DNA of 64,000 nucleotides from Algoriphagus sp. TR-M9 (lineage in GTDB: Bacteria > Bacteroidota > Bacteroidia > Cytophagales > Cyclobacteriaceae), in the NCBI RefSeq assembly GCF_027594545.1, contig NZ_CP115160.1, positions 2,613,001-2,677,000 on the forward strand. Direction: 5' to 3'. Below, piece after piece: positions 50,836-59,747 of the stretch. Numbering within the stretch: the stretch's first letter is position 1; each line of letters opens with the position of its first letter. A program made the translations under genes and the position numbers. Below the pieces are notes generated by a model. The model did not search any database. It saw only the letters and a list, made by a program, of their open reading frames with translations, and was not told where the DNA came from.

Positions 50836-51822
50836 ATGTATGTAAAGCGTTATTATAGTTTTTGGATGACAGTGCGCTGGTCTAAGTATTCATTGATTTA
50901 TGGACTGCTCTATTCCACCTTCATCATTGTACTCTACGAACTCACCAATATCCCTTTCTCCTTACCCTGGCAACCTATCTCTGTGATAGGTATTGCGGTG
51001 GCATTTTTCCTGGGTTTCAAAAACAACTCCTCGTATGACCGAACCTGGGAAGCGCGTAAAATATGGGGAGCCATAGTCAATGAAAGCAGAACCTTCGCGA
51101 CTGGGATTCTCAGTTTACCTAAATCAGACTTACCATTCGAGGAGAAAAGAAAGCTTATTCTTCGCCATCTGGCTTGGCTTTTGGCACTAAAGCATGTGAT
51201 GCGAAAGGAAAAAACCTGGGAGCACAACCTTCCGGTGAACAAACTGAATTTCATCCCAGGCTTTATCAAGGAGTATTACGATGGATTGTTTGTGGAAATA
51301 GAACAATACCTGGACAAGGATGAGCTGGAAGAACTGAAAAGCTACAGCAATCTCCCTTCCCAACTCCTCAAAAACCAAAGTAAGGCTATTGGGACGCTGC
51401 ATGAAAAGGGCTTCATCAGCGATTACAAGCAGGTTTGGCTGCATGAACTTATCGGCAAGCTCTACACCAATCAGGGAATGAGTGAGCGGATCAAAAACTT
51501 CCCTTTTCCCAGACAGTATGCTTCCACAGGTCTCTGGATCACCTACATTTTCTGTGCGCTGATTCCCTTTGGTTTATTGGATATTTTTGCAGAGTCCTCA
51601 GCCTTGCATTATTGGCTTACCATCCCATTTTCAGCGATTATCATCTGGACATTCTTTGTGGTGGACAGGATAGGTGACTATTCCGAAAATCCATTTGAAG
51701 GAGGGTACAATGATGTGCCGATTTCATCTATTGCCAGAGCCATAGAGATAGATTTACTCGAAATGCTGGGCGAAAAGAATATTCCCGAGTCTTACCAAAC
51801 GGAGAATGGGTTTTTGATGTAA
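50836..51822 (+). CDS. Bestrophin-like chloride channel family protein
   Basis: 328 residues from ATG 50836 (MYVKRYYSFWMTVRW); a TTG 18 nt upstream would add six residues but is a weaker start. FFLGFKNNSSYDRTWEARKIWG is the bestrophin/UPF0187 signature after the first two membrane helices, and the C-terminal pair LWITYIFCALIPFGLLD plus NPFEGGYNDVPI is also typical. Bacterial members form pentameric anion channels in the inner membrane. It is transcribed divergently from cydAB. The reason for the pairing is not clear. Confidence 0.88.
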   Translation: MYVKRYYSFWMTVRWSKYSLIYGLLYSTFIIVLYELTNIPFSLPWQPISVIGIAVAFFLGFKNNSSYDRTWEARKIWGAIVNESRTFATGILSLPKSDLPFEEKRKLILRHLAWLLALKHVMRKEKTWEHNLPVNKLNFIPGFIKEYYDGLFVEIEQYLDKDELEELKSYSNLPSQLLKNQSKAIGTLHEKGFISDYKQVWLHELIGKLYTNQGMSERIKNFPFPRQYASTGLWITYIFCALIPFGLLDIFAESSALHYWLTIPFSAIIIWTFFVVDRIGDYSENPFEGGYNDVPISSIARAIEIDLLEMLGEKNIPESYQTENGFLM

Positions 51823-51866
51823 TAGACTTATTTTCAGTGGGCTAATAATTAAATGGGATTATCCGC

Positions 51867-51940
51867 AATGATGCCTGTAGTTAAAGAATAGGGCTAGATA
51901 GCAGCGGATAATCGTCCACCGACAACAATCCACTGCCCAC
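51867..51940. repeat. Direct repeat flanking GIN gene 2, left copy
   Basis: AATGATGCCTGTAGTTAAAG through GGATAATCGTCCAC to CACTGCCCAC recurs at 52796-52870 with about 80% identity (AATGATGCCAGTAGTAAAAG through GGATAATTGTCCAC). The 3' parts consist of heptamer-like units (GTCCACT, GACGACA). Confidence 0.75.
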
Positions 51941-52047
51941 AGCACATAAAATTTGGATTCCTTAAACAGAATCTCTCAATATATCCGAAATAATCCTGCT
52001 AACTGTATAGATGATAAATTCTATTAAAGTCCCTACAGGAATAGTAT

Positions 52048-52743
52048 TTACCTTTTGCGGATACTGCTGGAACCGGAAACTTTGATGTCTCCCATTCTTG
52101 GAGATCCGGAGTAGATCACATCGCCTGATCCAGAAGATCTTACGGATATTTCGCCTAGGTCCCCAACATGGGTGTCACCCGAACCGGATTTTGAAACCTC
52201 AAGCTGTCCTATCGCCAGCGTTTCCCCATAAAAGTCGCCTGAGCCGGACTGTTTGATTTCTGCCATATCCACTGCCCCACCGTTGATTTCTATATCTGCG
52301 GATCCGGAAATCGAGACTTCCAGTTCTCTGGCCTCTAAGGACTCCATATAAATATCCCCAGAACCTGAAAGTCCTGCATAAAACGCCTCTGAGCGTACCG
52401 GTGAGTTCAGTTTCATCTCCCCAGAGCCGGAGCATCTTATTCCTTCCAGGTCCCGGTAAGTAATGTGGAATTTCAATTTCACATTGTTGTAGTTGCCGCG
52501 CTCCAGGCCTACATTCAGCACATCCCCATTGATTTCTGTTTTCACCTTGTCCAGAGACACTCCCCTGGCTTCTATGAGGATTTCCTCTTTGTCTCCCTGA
52601 GTAAGAATCACCTCCCAGCTTCCTCCGGAATGTACTTTGGTGAAGTGGCCAGGAGTTCTGGTTTCTGATTGTTGAGCCTGAGCGCATGAGACCATCACGA
52701 AAGCTGTGAACGCAAATGCTAAAATTTTTGAATGGATTTTCAT
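52048..52743 (-). CDS. DUF2807 (GIN domain) exported protein, copy 2
   Basis: 231 residues from ATG 52743; a longer frame to 52863 exists, but its first 40 residues are unrelated to the family and cover the flanking repeat. The signal peptide MKIHSKILAFAFTAFVMVS is followed by CAQA-Q, so it may be cleaved by signal peptidase I or lipidated. The mature part is a right-handed beta-helix-like GIN region with repeated S-G-S-G-(D/E) turns. The function of DUF2807 proteins is not established. A similar gene lies at 55689-56378, with a permease between. Confidence 0.85.
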   Translation of the reverse strand: MKIHSKILAFAFTAFVMVSCAQAQQSETRTPGHFTKVHSGGSWEVILTQGDKEEILIEARGVSLDKVKTEINGDVLNVGLERGNYNNVKLKFHITYRDLEGIRCSGSGEMKLNSPVRSEAFYAGLSGSGDIYMESLEARELEVSISGSADIEINGGAVDMAEIKQSGSGDFYGETLAIGQLEVSKSGSGDTHVGDLGEISVRSSGSGDVIYSGSPRMGDIKVSGSSSIRKR

Positions 52744-53191
52744 TTTAATTGTATTGTAAGATTGAAATATTTTATAATCTGATATGACTATTCGGAATGA
52801 TGCCAGTAGTAAAAGAACGTGGCTGGAAAGTAGCAGGATAATTGTCCACTGACGACAGTCCACTGTTCACAAGAGGTTAATGAAGCTTTAACCCTTATTT
52901 TCTATCGCTGCTGGTAAGAAATCGGATATACATATTTTTAAATTAGAAAATTTAATTTTTAGCTATAGTTGGATAGTATGCTTGGTGTTGAGTTACCATG
53001 TCTCGTTTTTTAGATGCACTTACTACTCAAAAGGTTGCATCCCCAGCCCATTTCTTTCAAATTATCTAGATTCTCGGCTCTCAGCTCTTGGTTCTAGGCT
53101 CTCAGCTCTTGGCTCTCGGTTCTTGGCTCTCGGTTCTCGATCTTGGTTCTCGGTTCTACGTTCTTACCTCCTGTCTCTTCCTACTAATACC
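52744..53191. repeat. Gene-free stretch: direct repeat and heptamer array
   Basis: The right copy of the GIN-flanking repeat is at 52796-52870. A heptamer array runs at 53069-53186 with about 16 units (gattctc, ggctctc, agctctt, ggttcta and others) and one 6-bp slip at 53139. The array ends just before the stop codon of permease paralogue 7. Confidence 0.85.
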
Positions 53192-55618
53192 TCACTCGCT
53201 CTTGATGCTCTTTACCGGGTCTGCCCAAGCAGCTTTTAAGGATTGCGACATCACCGTGATGGCAGCTATGGCTCCCGCGATCGTTCCTGCCCATAGAAAA
53301 ACCGTCCAACTGATGCCGATTTTATAAGCAAAATCATCCAGCCAGGTATTCATCCCAAACCAGGAAACCGGAATAGCGATCAGAAAACCTAGCATGACCA
53401 GTTTCATAAAATCCTTGGCTAACAAAACCAAAATATTACCTGTCTCTGCTCCCATCACTTTTCGAATGCCGATCTCTCGGGTGCGCTGTTCCGTAGCAAA
53501 TGTGGTCAGACCTAGCAGTCCGAGCACTGAAATCAAAATCGCCAAGGCAGAAAAGAAGGTAAATATGGTTTTGACCCGCTGCTCAGCTTCATACTGCCGA
53601 TTGAAACCCTCATCTACAAAGATGGGCTCAAAAGGGTATCCGGGATTCAAATCTGCCCATTCCCCCTGTAAGTATGCCAAAGTCTCCGCCTTTTGGGCTT
53701 TATCGATTTTCATACTCACGGCATAGGATCTATCCTGCGTAATCATAAAAACCATCGGAACAATAGGCTGGTGTAAGGATTCAAAATGAAAATCCTTCAT
53801 TACCCCGGTCACAAAGCCGGATCGCCCTCCATAATTAAACTTTTGGCCTACTGCTGCTTCCGGGCTGGTCCAGCCAATAGCGCGAACAGCGGACTCATTC
53901 AGAACGAAAGCGCCTGTAGAATCGCTCGCCAGGTGATAATCAAAATCTCTACCGGCTACCATAGGAATACCATAGGTCTGGATAAAATCATGGCCCACAT
54001 GGATATCAGCGATTCGAACAGTGAGTTGGGACATTTCGCCATTCACCTCAGCACTACCCCCCTGCGAATCCAGCAACCTAGCGGAAGGCACCCTACTGGA
54101 AATGGTCACTGCAGAAATCCCCGGGTGATTCATCAGCCTGTCTTTGATGAGTTGGTAATTTTCAGTGATTTCAGTACTGGCGGGCAGCACTACTACATCT
54201 TCCTTGTCAAATCCCAGCGCTTTGGATTGCATAAAATCCAATTGGCGTACCACCACGATCACTGCCACAATCAGCATCACCGAGATGGCAAACTGACCTA
54301 CTACCAGTACTGATCTGAAATTCTCATGGCCTTTACCAGCTTTGAAAGTGCCTTTCAAAACTCTGGAAGGTGTAAATCCTGAGAGAAAAAGAGCAGGATA
54401 GCTACCGGCCAATAGCCCCACACAAACTACCAATCCCAACAGAGAAAGCAGATACTCAGGATTTGAAATAAAGTCCAGGTGAAGCTGTTTTTGGGTGAAA
54501 GCTGCAAAAGTGGGTAGAAAAAGGAAGACGATCAGCACTGCCAAAATCATGGAAATAAAGGCCATCACGAAGGATTCTCCCATAAATTGCTTGATCAAGC
54601 GCCTGCGGTCTGCCCCCATCACCTTGCGAATGCCCACCTCCATAGATCTGAGCGAAGACCTGGCTGTGGAGAGATTCATAAAGTTGATACATGCGATCAA
54701 TAAAATGAATAAGGCTACAGCCAAATAGGTATAGACGTATTCAATATTACTATTGGCTTCTATCTCTGAATCTAGATTGGAATGCAGGTGGATGTCCGTA
54801 ATAGGCCAAAGGTGCAGGGCAGTAGTTTGGGACTGAGGCACTCCTGCCTGGGCCTCTCCCATATTTCGGTCTATCAGTGCCGGCAGCTGTGCTTCCAGCG
54901 CCTGGTAATCGTAGCCCTCTTTAAGGAGCAGGTACGTAGAGAAATTATTGGAGCCAAAATTACTCATGAAAGGCTCTAAGCCTCCATAAAACTGGATCAC
55001 AGGAGCCATGGAAGCTATAAAGTCCGGGTGCATGTGGGTATTGTCCGGAATATCCTCAAAAACCCCTCGCACCTGAAAGGTAAGCTGCAATCCTTGCACC
55101 TCACCCAATAGTTCTTTGCCAATAGCAGATTCGCTACCGAAATATTTCCGGGCAATGGACTCAGAAACCAACACCCCATCGGCCTGGTTCAAAGCAGCTA
55201 CCGGGTCCCCTTCAATCATTTTCCAGGAAAACACATCAAACAACTCCGGGTCAGCAAAAAAGAATTCATCCTCCACAAAGGAGTTTTCTCCGGACTTAAT
55301 CAGCAAGCCTGAATTAAACAGCCGAACCACCTCATCTACCTGATCTTCAAAATCGGACTTGATCAATGGACCAAATGGAGGCGCCAGGTGTCCCAGATGA
55401 AGACTGGTTTCTCCATCGCCGTTGTTCCAGCTTCTGGAAACTCTATAAATTCGATCTGCCTGCGTATGATAGGTATCATAGCTAAGCTCATGCTGTACAT
55501 AAAGGAAAATCAGTATACTGACAGCCATCCCTATGGATAAGCCCAGCAGGTTTATGAAAACGTAAAGTGGATTTTTCTTCGCGTTTCTGAAGACGATTTT
55601 GAAGTAATTTTTAAACAT
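53192..55618 (-). CDS. FtsX/MacB-type permease, paralogue 7
   Basis: 808 residues. Coupling motifs are SMEVGIRKVMGA and TREIGIRKVMGA. The periplasmic blocks FFADPELFDVFSWKMIEGDP and GVMKDFHFESLHQPIVP match the other copies. It is 7 kb away from the main array and sits between two GIN-domain genes on the same strand: 70 bp after copy 1 and 450 bp before copy 2. This gives a GIN-permease-GIN unit. If co-transcribed with the sensor kinase region it may respond to envelope stress (speculative). Confidence 0.87.
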   Translation of the reverse strand: MFKNYFKIVFRNAKKNPLYVFINLLGLSIGMAVSILIFLYVQHELSYDTYHTQADRIYRVSRSWNNGDGETSLHLGHLAPPFGPLIKSDFEDQVDEVVRLFNSGLLIKSGENSFVEDEFFFADPELFDVFSWKMIEGDPVAALNQADGVLVSESIARKYFGSESAIGKELLGEVQGLQLTFQVRGVFEDIPDNTHMHPDFIASMAPVIQFYGGLEPFMSNFGSNNFSTYLLLKEGYDYQALEAQLPALIDRNMGEAQAGVPQSQTTALHLWPITDIHLHSNLDSEIEANSNIEYVYTYLAVALFILLIACINFMNLSTARSSLRSMEVGIRKVMGADRRRLIKQFMGESFVMAFISMILAVLIVFLFLPTFAAFTQKQLHLDFISNPEYLLSLLGLVVCVGLLAGSYPALFLSGFTPSRVLKGTFKAGKGHENFRSVLVVGQFAISVMLIVAVIVVVRQLDFMQSKALGFDKEDVVVLPASTEITENYQLIKDRLMNHPGISAVTISSRVPSARLLDSQGGSAEVNGEMSQLTVRIADIHVGHDFIQTYGIPMVAGRDFDYHLASDSTGAFVLNESAVRAIGWTSPEAAVGQKFNYGGRSGFVTGVMKDFHFESLHQPIVPMVFMITQDRSYAVSMKIDKAQKAETLAYLQGEWADLNPGYPFEPIFVDEGFNRQYEAEQRVKTIFTFFSALAILISVLGLLGLTTFATEQRTREIGIRKVMGAETGNILVLLAKDFMKLVMLGFLIAIPVSWFGMNTWLDDFAYKIGISWTVFLWAGTIAGAIAAITVMSQSLKAAWADPVKSIKSE

Positions 55619-55688
55619 AGCTAGAGCGGCTTGAAGAATAAAAAGTTTGAACCAAGGGAATATCCCCCTGTCCTCCTTGAACAGGTTG

Positions 55689-56378
55689 TCATTTTCTGAT
55701 TATCCGGGCCGATCCAGAACTGCCAATGGATTGACTGGTAGGGTTGCCTTTGATATAGACGTTTCCAGATCCAGAGGCTCCCACCCGCAAGTCTCCACTT
55801 ACTCCTATGGAAGTAGCACCAGAACCTGATTTACCGATTTTCACATCTCCGGCCATCAGTTCCAAGGCATCAAATGATCCTGAACCCGATTGACCTATAT
55901 TGGCTGAGTTGCTACTACCTCCATTGATTTTGACTTTGCCTGAACCACTCATGCCTACATTCAATGCGCCAGTTTCCAGATAAGGGATTAGGATATTGCC
56001 AGATCCAGAACTTCCTATAGAGAAGCTTTTGCTTGAAATATCCGATTCTAAACTGATGTTTCCTGAACCTCCTAGTCCCACAGCTTTCAAATCCCTCACC
56101 GTCACATAGGCAGTAAAGTTTACATTCCTGTGATTTCCCTTTTCCAGTTTAATTTCTAAGTTCCCATCCTCTACTTCGGTGATCACTTTGTCCAAGTCAA
56201 AATCCTGGGAAACCAGTCTTACTTCATCCTTATTTCCAATAGCTATGATCACATCCCAAGAACCCGATGAATTGACCCGATTGAAAGAGCCTGGAGTTCT
56301 GGTTTCGGTTTGCGCCTGAGCGGTAGTTCCCATCAGAAACAGGATAAATACCCATGCAAATAGTTTAGAGCCTTTCAT
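55689..56378 (-). CDS. DUF2807 (GIN domain) exported protein, copy 1
   Basis: 229 residues. Signal peptide MKGSKLFAWVFILFLMGTT with AQA-Q cleavage, then TRTPGSFNRVNSSGSWDVII, the same entry motif as copy 2 (TRTPGHFTKVHSGGSWEVIL). The rest is repeated G-S-G-(S/N)-(I/V) turns of a beta-solenoid. It is transcribed divergently from the sensor kinase at 56715, with a 336-bp shared control region, and 70 bp upstream of permease paralogue 7, so it likely heads that unit. Confidence 0.85.
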   Translation of the reverse strand: MKGSKLFAWVFILFLMGTTAQAQTETRTPGSFNRVNSSGSWDVIIAIGNKDEVRLVSQDFDLDKVITEVEDGNLEIKLEKGNHRNVNFTAYVTVRDLKAVGLGGSGNISLESDISSKSFSIGSSGSGNILIPYLETGALNVGMSGSGKVKINGGSSNSANIGQSGSGSFDALELMAGDVKIGKSGSGATSIGVSGDLRVGASGSGNVYIKGNPTSQSIGSSGSARIIRK

Positions 56379-56714
56379 AATGTAATGGTTTAAGTGTACA
56401 CTCAGCCTGTTTCAGACATTGTGCCAAGGCCCAGAACTGCCTTTGGGCGGTTTGGAAGGGTGTTTTCTCCGAATTACTTGTCCGTAAAACAGAGATTTTG
56501 ACCGATCGCGGACATATTTCCAAGGAAAACTAGGATCCTAATGCTCTATGTAATGATTTTAGTGAAAAGCTTTAGAGCTGATGAAACCCTGGGGTTTTCT
56601 AAAAATCTCAAAGGAATTATCCCATCCAGCCATTTGATATTCAGGCAATCAAATGCATATTTACCTTATCATCCTGTCACCCTAGCTGGATAATTTTCTT
56701 CCTAAGACCTAATT
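56379..56714. promoter_or_regulatory. Divergent control region between GIN copy 1 and sensor kinase
   Basis: 336 bp without a gene. The only symmetric element I see is TGTCCG (56479-56484) and CGGACA (56509-56514), an inverted repeat with 24 bp between the arms. TAATTTTC near 56691 is a weak match to a Bacteroidota -7 element for the kinase. Promoters are inferred from the divergent arrangement. Confidence 0.4.
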
Positions 56715-58655
56715 ATGATTCCTCACTTACTGGTTTGGATAGTTCCCTTTTTATTGCCTGCTCAGCAATCACAGACTGATAGTCTGAAAAACCTGCTAGT
56801 TCAAGCGGATAATGACTCGGTCAAAGCTTCCGCCTTGTACCATTTAAGTAAGCTTTATTATACCTACGATCAGGATACGGCGATCCTCTATGGAATGGAA
56901 GCTGCCTCACTCGCCAAGGAAAATGGGTTTGAAAAAATAGGAGCAAATGCCCTCAATATTGTAGGCGTCTCCTATTTGATTCAATCAGACTATGAAAAAT
57001 CCCTGAGTACCCACCTGGAAGCACTGGGTATCCGGGAGAATCTACAGGATACGGTAGGGATCATTGAGTCCACCATGAACCTGGGAAATATCTACTATCG
57101 TCTCAAAGAACTGGAAAAGGCTGTCAAGCAATATGAAAAATCTCTGGAGCTAGCGCAGCTGATCAATCATGAGCGTGCCATGAGCCTATTGTATAATAAT
57201 CTGGGCAGCTACTACCTGGACCGGTGGTTATCCTGGAAAGAAAGTGAAGACTTCAATCAGACCAAAGCGTATCTGGAGAAATCCAAGGCTATTAAAGAAA
57301 AGCTAAACGATAAGCGCAGCCTCACCAATACCCTGCTTCAGCTGGGAGAATTATACTATGAGTCAGGAGAAAAGCAGCAGGCAATCCTCCTACTCAGGCA
57401 GGCACTAGAGATCTCCCAGGAAATGAACGATACCGAAGGGAGGCTTTCTTCCCTAGGAACTCTTTCGGACTATCACCGGGACAATAACTCCCTGGACCTT
57501 GCCATAGCTTATGCCACTCAGGCTTATGAATTGGCAGCAGAAACTAAGTCAAACTATCAGATCAGCATAGCTGCCAGCAAAATGGCTCACTTGTCAGCGC
57601 TGAACCGGGATTTTGAAAAAGCATACGAGTACCAGCGAATCAATGAGGCCAGCAATGATTCCATCTTTAATGATTCCAGGGCCAAAATCCGTGCTGAACT
57701 AGAGGTCCAATATGAAAGTGAAAAGAAAGAACTAGAGAATCAAAAGCTCCTGAAAGAGCAGGAGCTGGCAGCACTTACGATAACTCGAAAAAATGAATTG
57801 CTGCTCATTTTTATCGCAGTCGCTATCTTACTCATTGCCGTGGCCTGGTACCAGCGTAGAACCAACCAAAAGCTCCGGGCAGTCACCAAAAAACTGAAAG
57901 AATACAACACTAAGGTAAAATCCCAAAATCAGCAGATCCAACTGCAGTCAGATGAGCTGAACAGCAGTAACCTCCAACTCAAAAAGGCCAACCACTTTCG
58001 GGACAAGCTATTCTCCATTATTTCCCATGATTTGAGGACGCCTTTTTCTTCGCTAAATAACTCTCTGGACCTCTGGAAATCCGGAGACCTTAGCAAGGAA
58101 GAGATGGACTATGTACTCGCTGCTATTGCTTCCGATGCCCATGCTGCTTCCAGTTTGCTTTCCAACCTGCTTACCTGGGCACGTACACAAATGAGTTCGG
58201 ATGAAGTAGAAAAGAAGGAGGTTTCAATACAGGACTTAGTCGCATCAAACCAACACCTCTTTGCCAAGCAGCTTGAGCAAAAAAAGCTAGTGCTAGAAAA
58301 CCATGTCCCAGCCAACTTCACTGTTTACACTGATCCTGATCGCTTAGATTTCATCATCCGCAATGCCCTCTCCAACTCTATCAAATTCACTCCAACCGGG
58401 GGTCGAATCCACATTCAAGTAGCTCCGGACCATCCCTCTGCCCTATTGATCAAGGATAGTGGTAAAGGCATGGACGAAAACCAAATTGATAGTCTGTTCG
58501 AAAACAAACAGTTTTCTTCCTCAGGCACTGATGGAGAGCAAGGAACAGGCATTGGTCTAATGCTGGTCAAAGATTTTGCTGACAGCATAGGCGCCGGGAT
58601 CAGCATCAGTAGCGAAAAAGGAAATGGCACTACTTTTAAAATCATCTTTTCCTGA
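56715..58655 (+). CDS. TPR-containing sensor histidine kinase
   Basis: 646 residues. Signal peptide (1-16), then periplasmic tetratricopeptide repeats from about 30 to 310 (for example GNIYYRLKELEKAVKQYEKS), a coiled coil, one membrane helix near 360-378 (LLLIFIAVAILLIAVAW) and a second coiled coil. The HisKA motif FSIISHDLRTPF has the phosphorylated histidine at 438. The HATPase domain shows NALSNSIKF (N-box), DSGKGM (G1) and GTGIGLMLVKDF (G2). It is a membrane two-component sensor. No response regulator is encoded in the window. It is divergent from the GIN-permease unit. Confidence 0.92.
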   Translation: MIPHLLVWIVPFLLPAQQSQTDSLKNLLVQADNDSVKASALYHLSKLYYTYDQDTAILYGMEAASLAKENGFEKIGANALNIVGVSYLIQSDYEKSLSTHLEALGIRENLQDTVGIIESTMNLGNIYYRLKELEKAVKQYEKSLELAQLINHERAMSLLYNNLGSYYLDRWLSWKESEDFNQTKAYLEKSKAIKEKLNDKRSLTNTLLQLGELYYESGEKQQAILLLRQALEISQEMNDTEGRLSSLGTLSDYHRDNNSLDLAIAYATQAYELAAETKSNYQISIAASKMAHLSALNRDFEKAYEYQRINEASNDSIFNDSRAKIRAELEVQYESEKKELENQKLLKEQELAALTITRKNELLLIFIAVAILLIAVAWYQRRTNQKLRAVTKKLKEYNTKVKSQNQQIQLQSDELNSSNLQLKKANHFRDKLFSIISHDLRTPFSSLNNSLDLWKSGDLSKEEMDYVLAAIASDAHAASSLLSNLLTWARTQMSSDEVEKKEVSIQDLVASNQHLFAKQLEQKKLVLENHVPANFTVYTDPDRLDFIIRNALSNSIKFTPTGGRIHIQVAPDHPSALLIKDSGKGMDENQIDSLFENKQFSSSGTDGEQGTGIGLMLVKDFADSIGAGISISSEKGNGTTFKIIFS

Positions 58656-58833
58656 GTGATTCCCTTTGACTTAATCTAATTCAGCGAACAAACACTGTGT
58701 CGATTAACTTTTGAAAGAGTCAGTAGCTAGAAAACATAGCTGAACTTCTTGGCAGCGGCATGCAATGATTGAGTGGACCGGAGACAGAGCCGTATGGGGT
58801 ATAAGCAAATCATAGTATGGGGTATAATACAAA

Positions 58834-58859
58834 GGCCGGCCACTTTGCAGCGACCGGCC
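58834..58859. terminator. Candidate bidirectional terminator hairpin
   Basis: GGCCGG at 58834-58839 pairs with CCGGCC at 58854-58859, with 14 nt between. It lies in the 230-bp gap between two convergent genes, the kinase (+) and the DUF3823 lipoprotein (-). A-run AAA precedes it, giving a short U tract on the minus-strand transcript. Confidence 0.55.
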
Positions 58860-58885
58860 AAACATTGCTCACCAATGAGAAAGAT

Positions 58886-59563
58886 TTACAATGTTATGCT
58901 TTCAACCTGAGTATAAACCAACTCTGGAATCCCCACTGTTTTAGCTCCTATCCTTACGAAAATCTCGCTTCTTGCAGAGAGATTTCCGGGAATAGGCACC
59001 TCTATTGTAACGGGAGTCCCTAATTCGATTTGGTCCGCAGGCACATTAAATATTCCGTCATTTCTAACTGCATCAGTCAGCATGGTTCTACCCATATAGA
59101 CCGAAGCATGTTCCAGGCCTCTATCGGCATTGACGCCGTCTACGGTGAAGGTTACGGATAGATTGTCACCGTTTCGATTGACGCTGGTATTGCTTAATAC
59201 GTAATATGGCTGCACTTCTACATCTACTATCTGGTTTCCTCTTACCTGCACATCTATGGAGTCAGTCTGATCCATCCACGGGCCATTACCACGCAGTAAG
59301 GTCATCTTGTAATCTCCATCAAAGAGCACAGCTGAGAAAGAACCGTCTTGATCTACATAGACAGGAATCTTTTGGAAAAGATCATAACCATGCTGCCAAA
59401 GTTCCAGTTGCACACCATTGCTTCGCAGACCTAGAGGTTCTCCGTTATAAACCACCCTGCCACTGAGGGTGGATTTCGGCTCCTCAAAGTTATCAAAATC
59501 GCAGCTGGCAGCCATTAGGCCTATCAGCAGGATTAAATAAGTATTTATGGATTTCAATTTCAT
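58886..59563 (-). CDS. DUF3823 surface lipoprotein of a SusCD locus
   Basis: 225 residues. Lipoprotein signal MKLKSINTYLILLIGLMAASC with lipobox cysteine at 21, then the DUF3823 start STLSGRVVYNGEPLG and ELWQHGYDLFQKIPVYVDQDGSF, followed by a second immunoglobulin-like domain (SVTFTVDGVNADRGLEH). DUF3823 proteins usually follow susD and are thought to be accessory glycan-binding lipoproteins on the cell surface. It is the third gene of the minus-strand operon, 185 bp after susD. Confidence 0.87.
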   Translation of the reverse strand: MKLKSINTYLILLIGLMAASCDFDNFEEPKSTLSGRVVYNGEPLGLRSNGVQLELWQHGYDLFQKIPVYVDQDGSFSAVLFDGDYKMTLLRGNGPWMDQTDSIDVQVRGNQIVDVEVQPYYVLSNTSVNRNGDNLSVTFTVDGVNADRGLEHASVYMGRTMLTDAVRNDGIFNVPADQIELGTPVTIEVPIPGNLSARSEIFVRIGAKTVGIPELVYTQVESITL

Positions 59564-59747
59564 ATAATTATAATTTGTCTTTTAAAGGCCATATGGAATC
59601 TCGCCTGGGAGATAATCATCCCTCTGTGTGTCGCTTCGGGTCATGCTTGATTTCATATGCTTGTAGTTTATCTATTAAATGCCCTATGAAGTCTCACACG
59701 ATTGACAATGATTCTTGTGTCATGCTTGATTTCATTGCTTCTCCTTA

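Noticed and set aside
52744..52863. Longer start for GIN copy 2 (adds 40 residues)
   Set aside because: The added part covers the direct repeat and puts the signal peptide at residue 41; ATG 52743 gives a normal exported protein.
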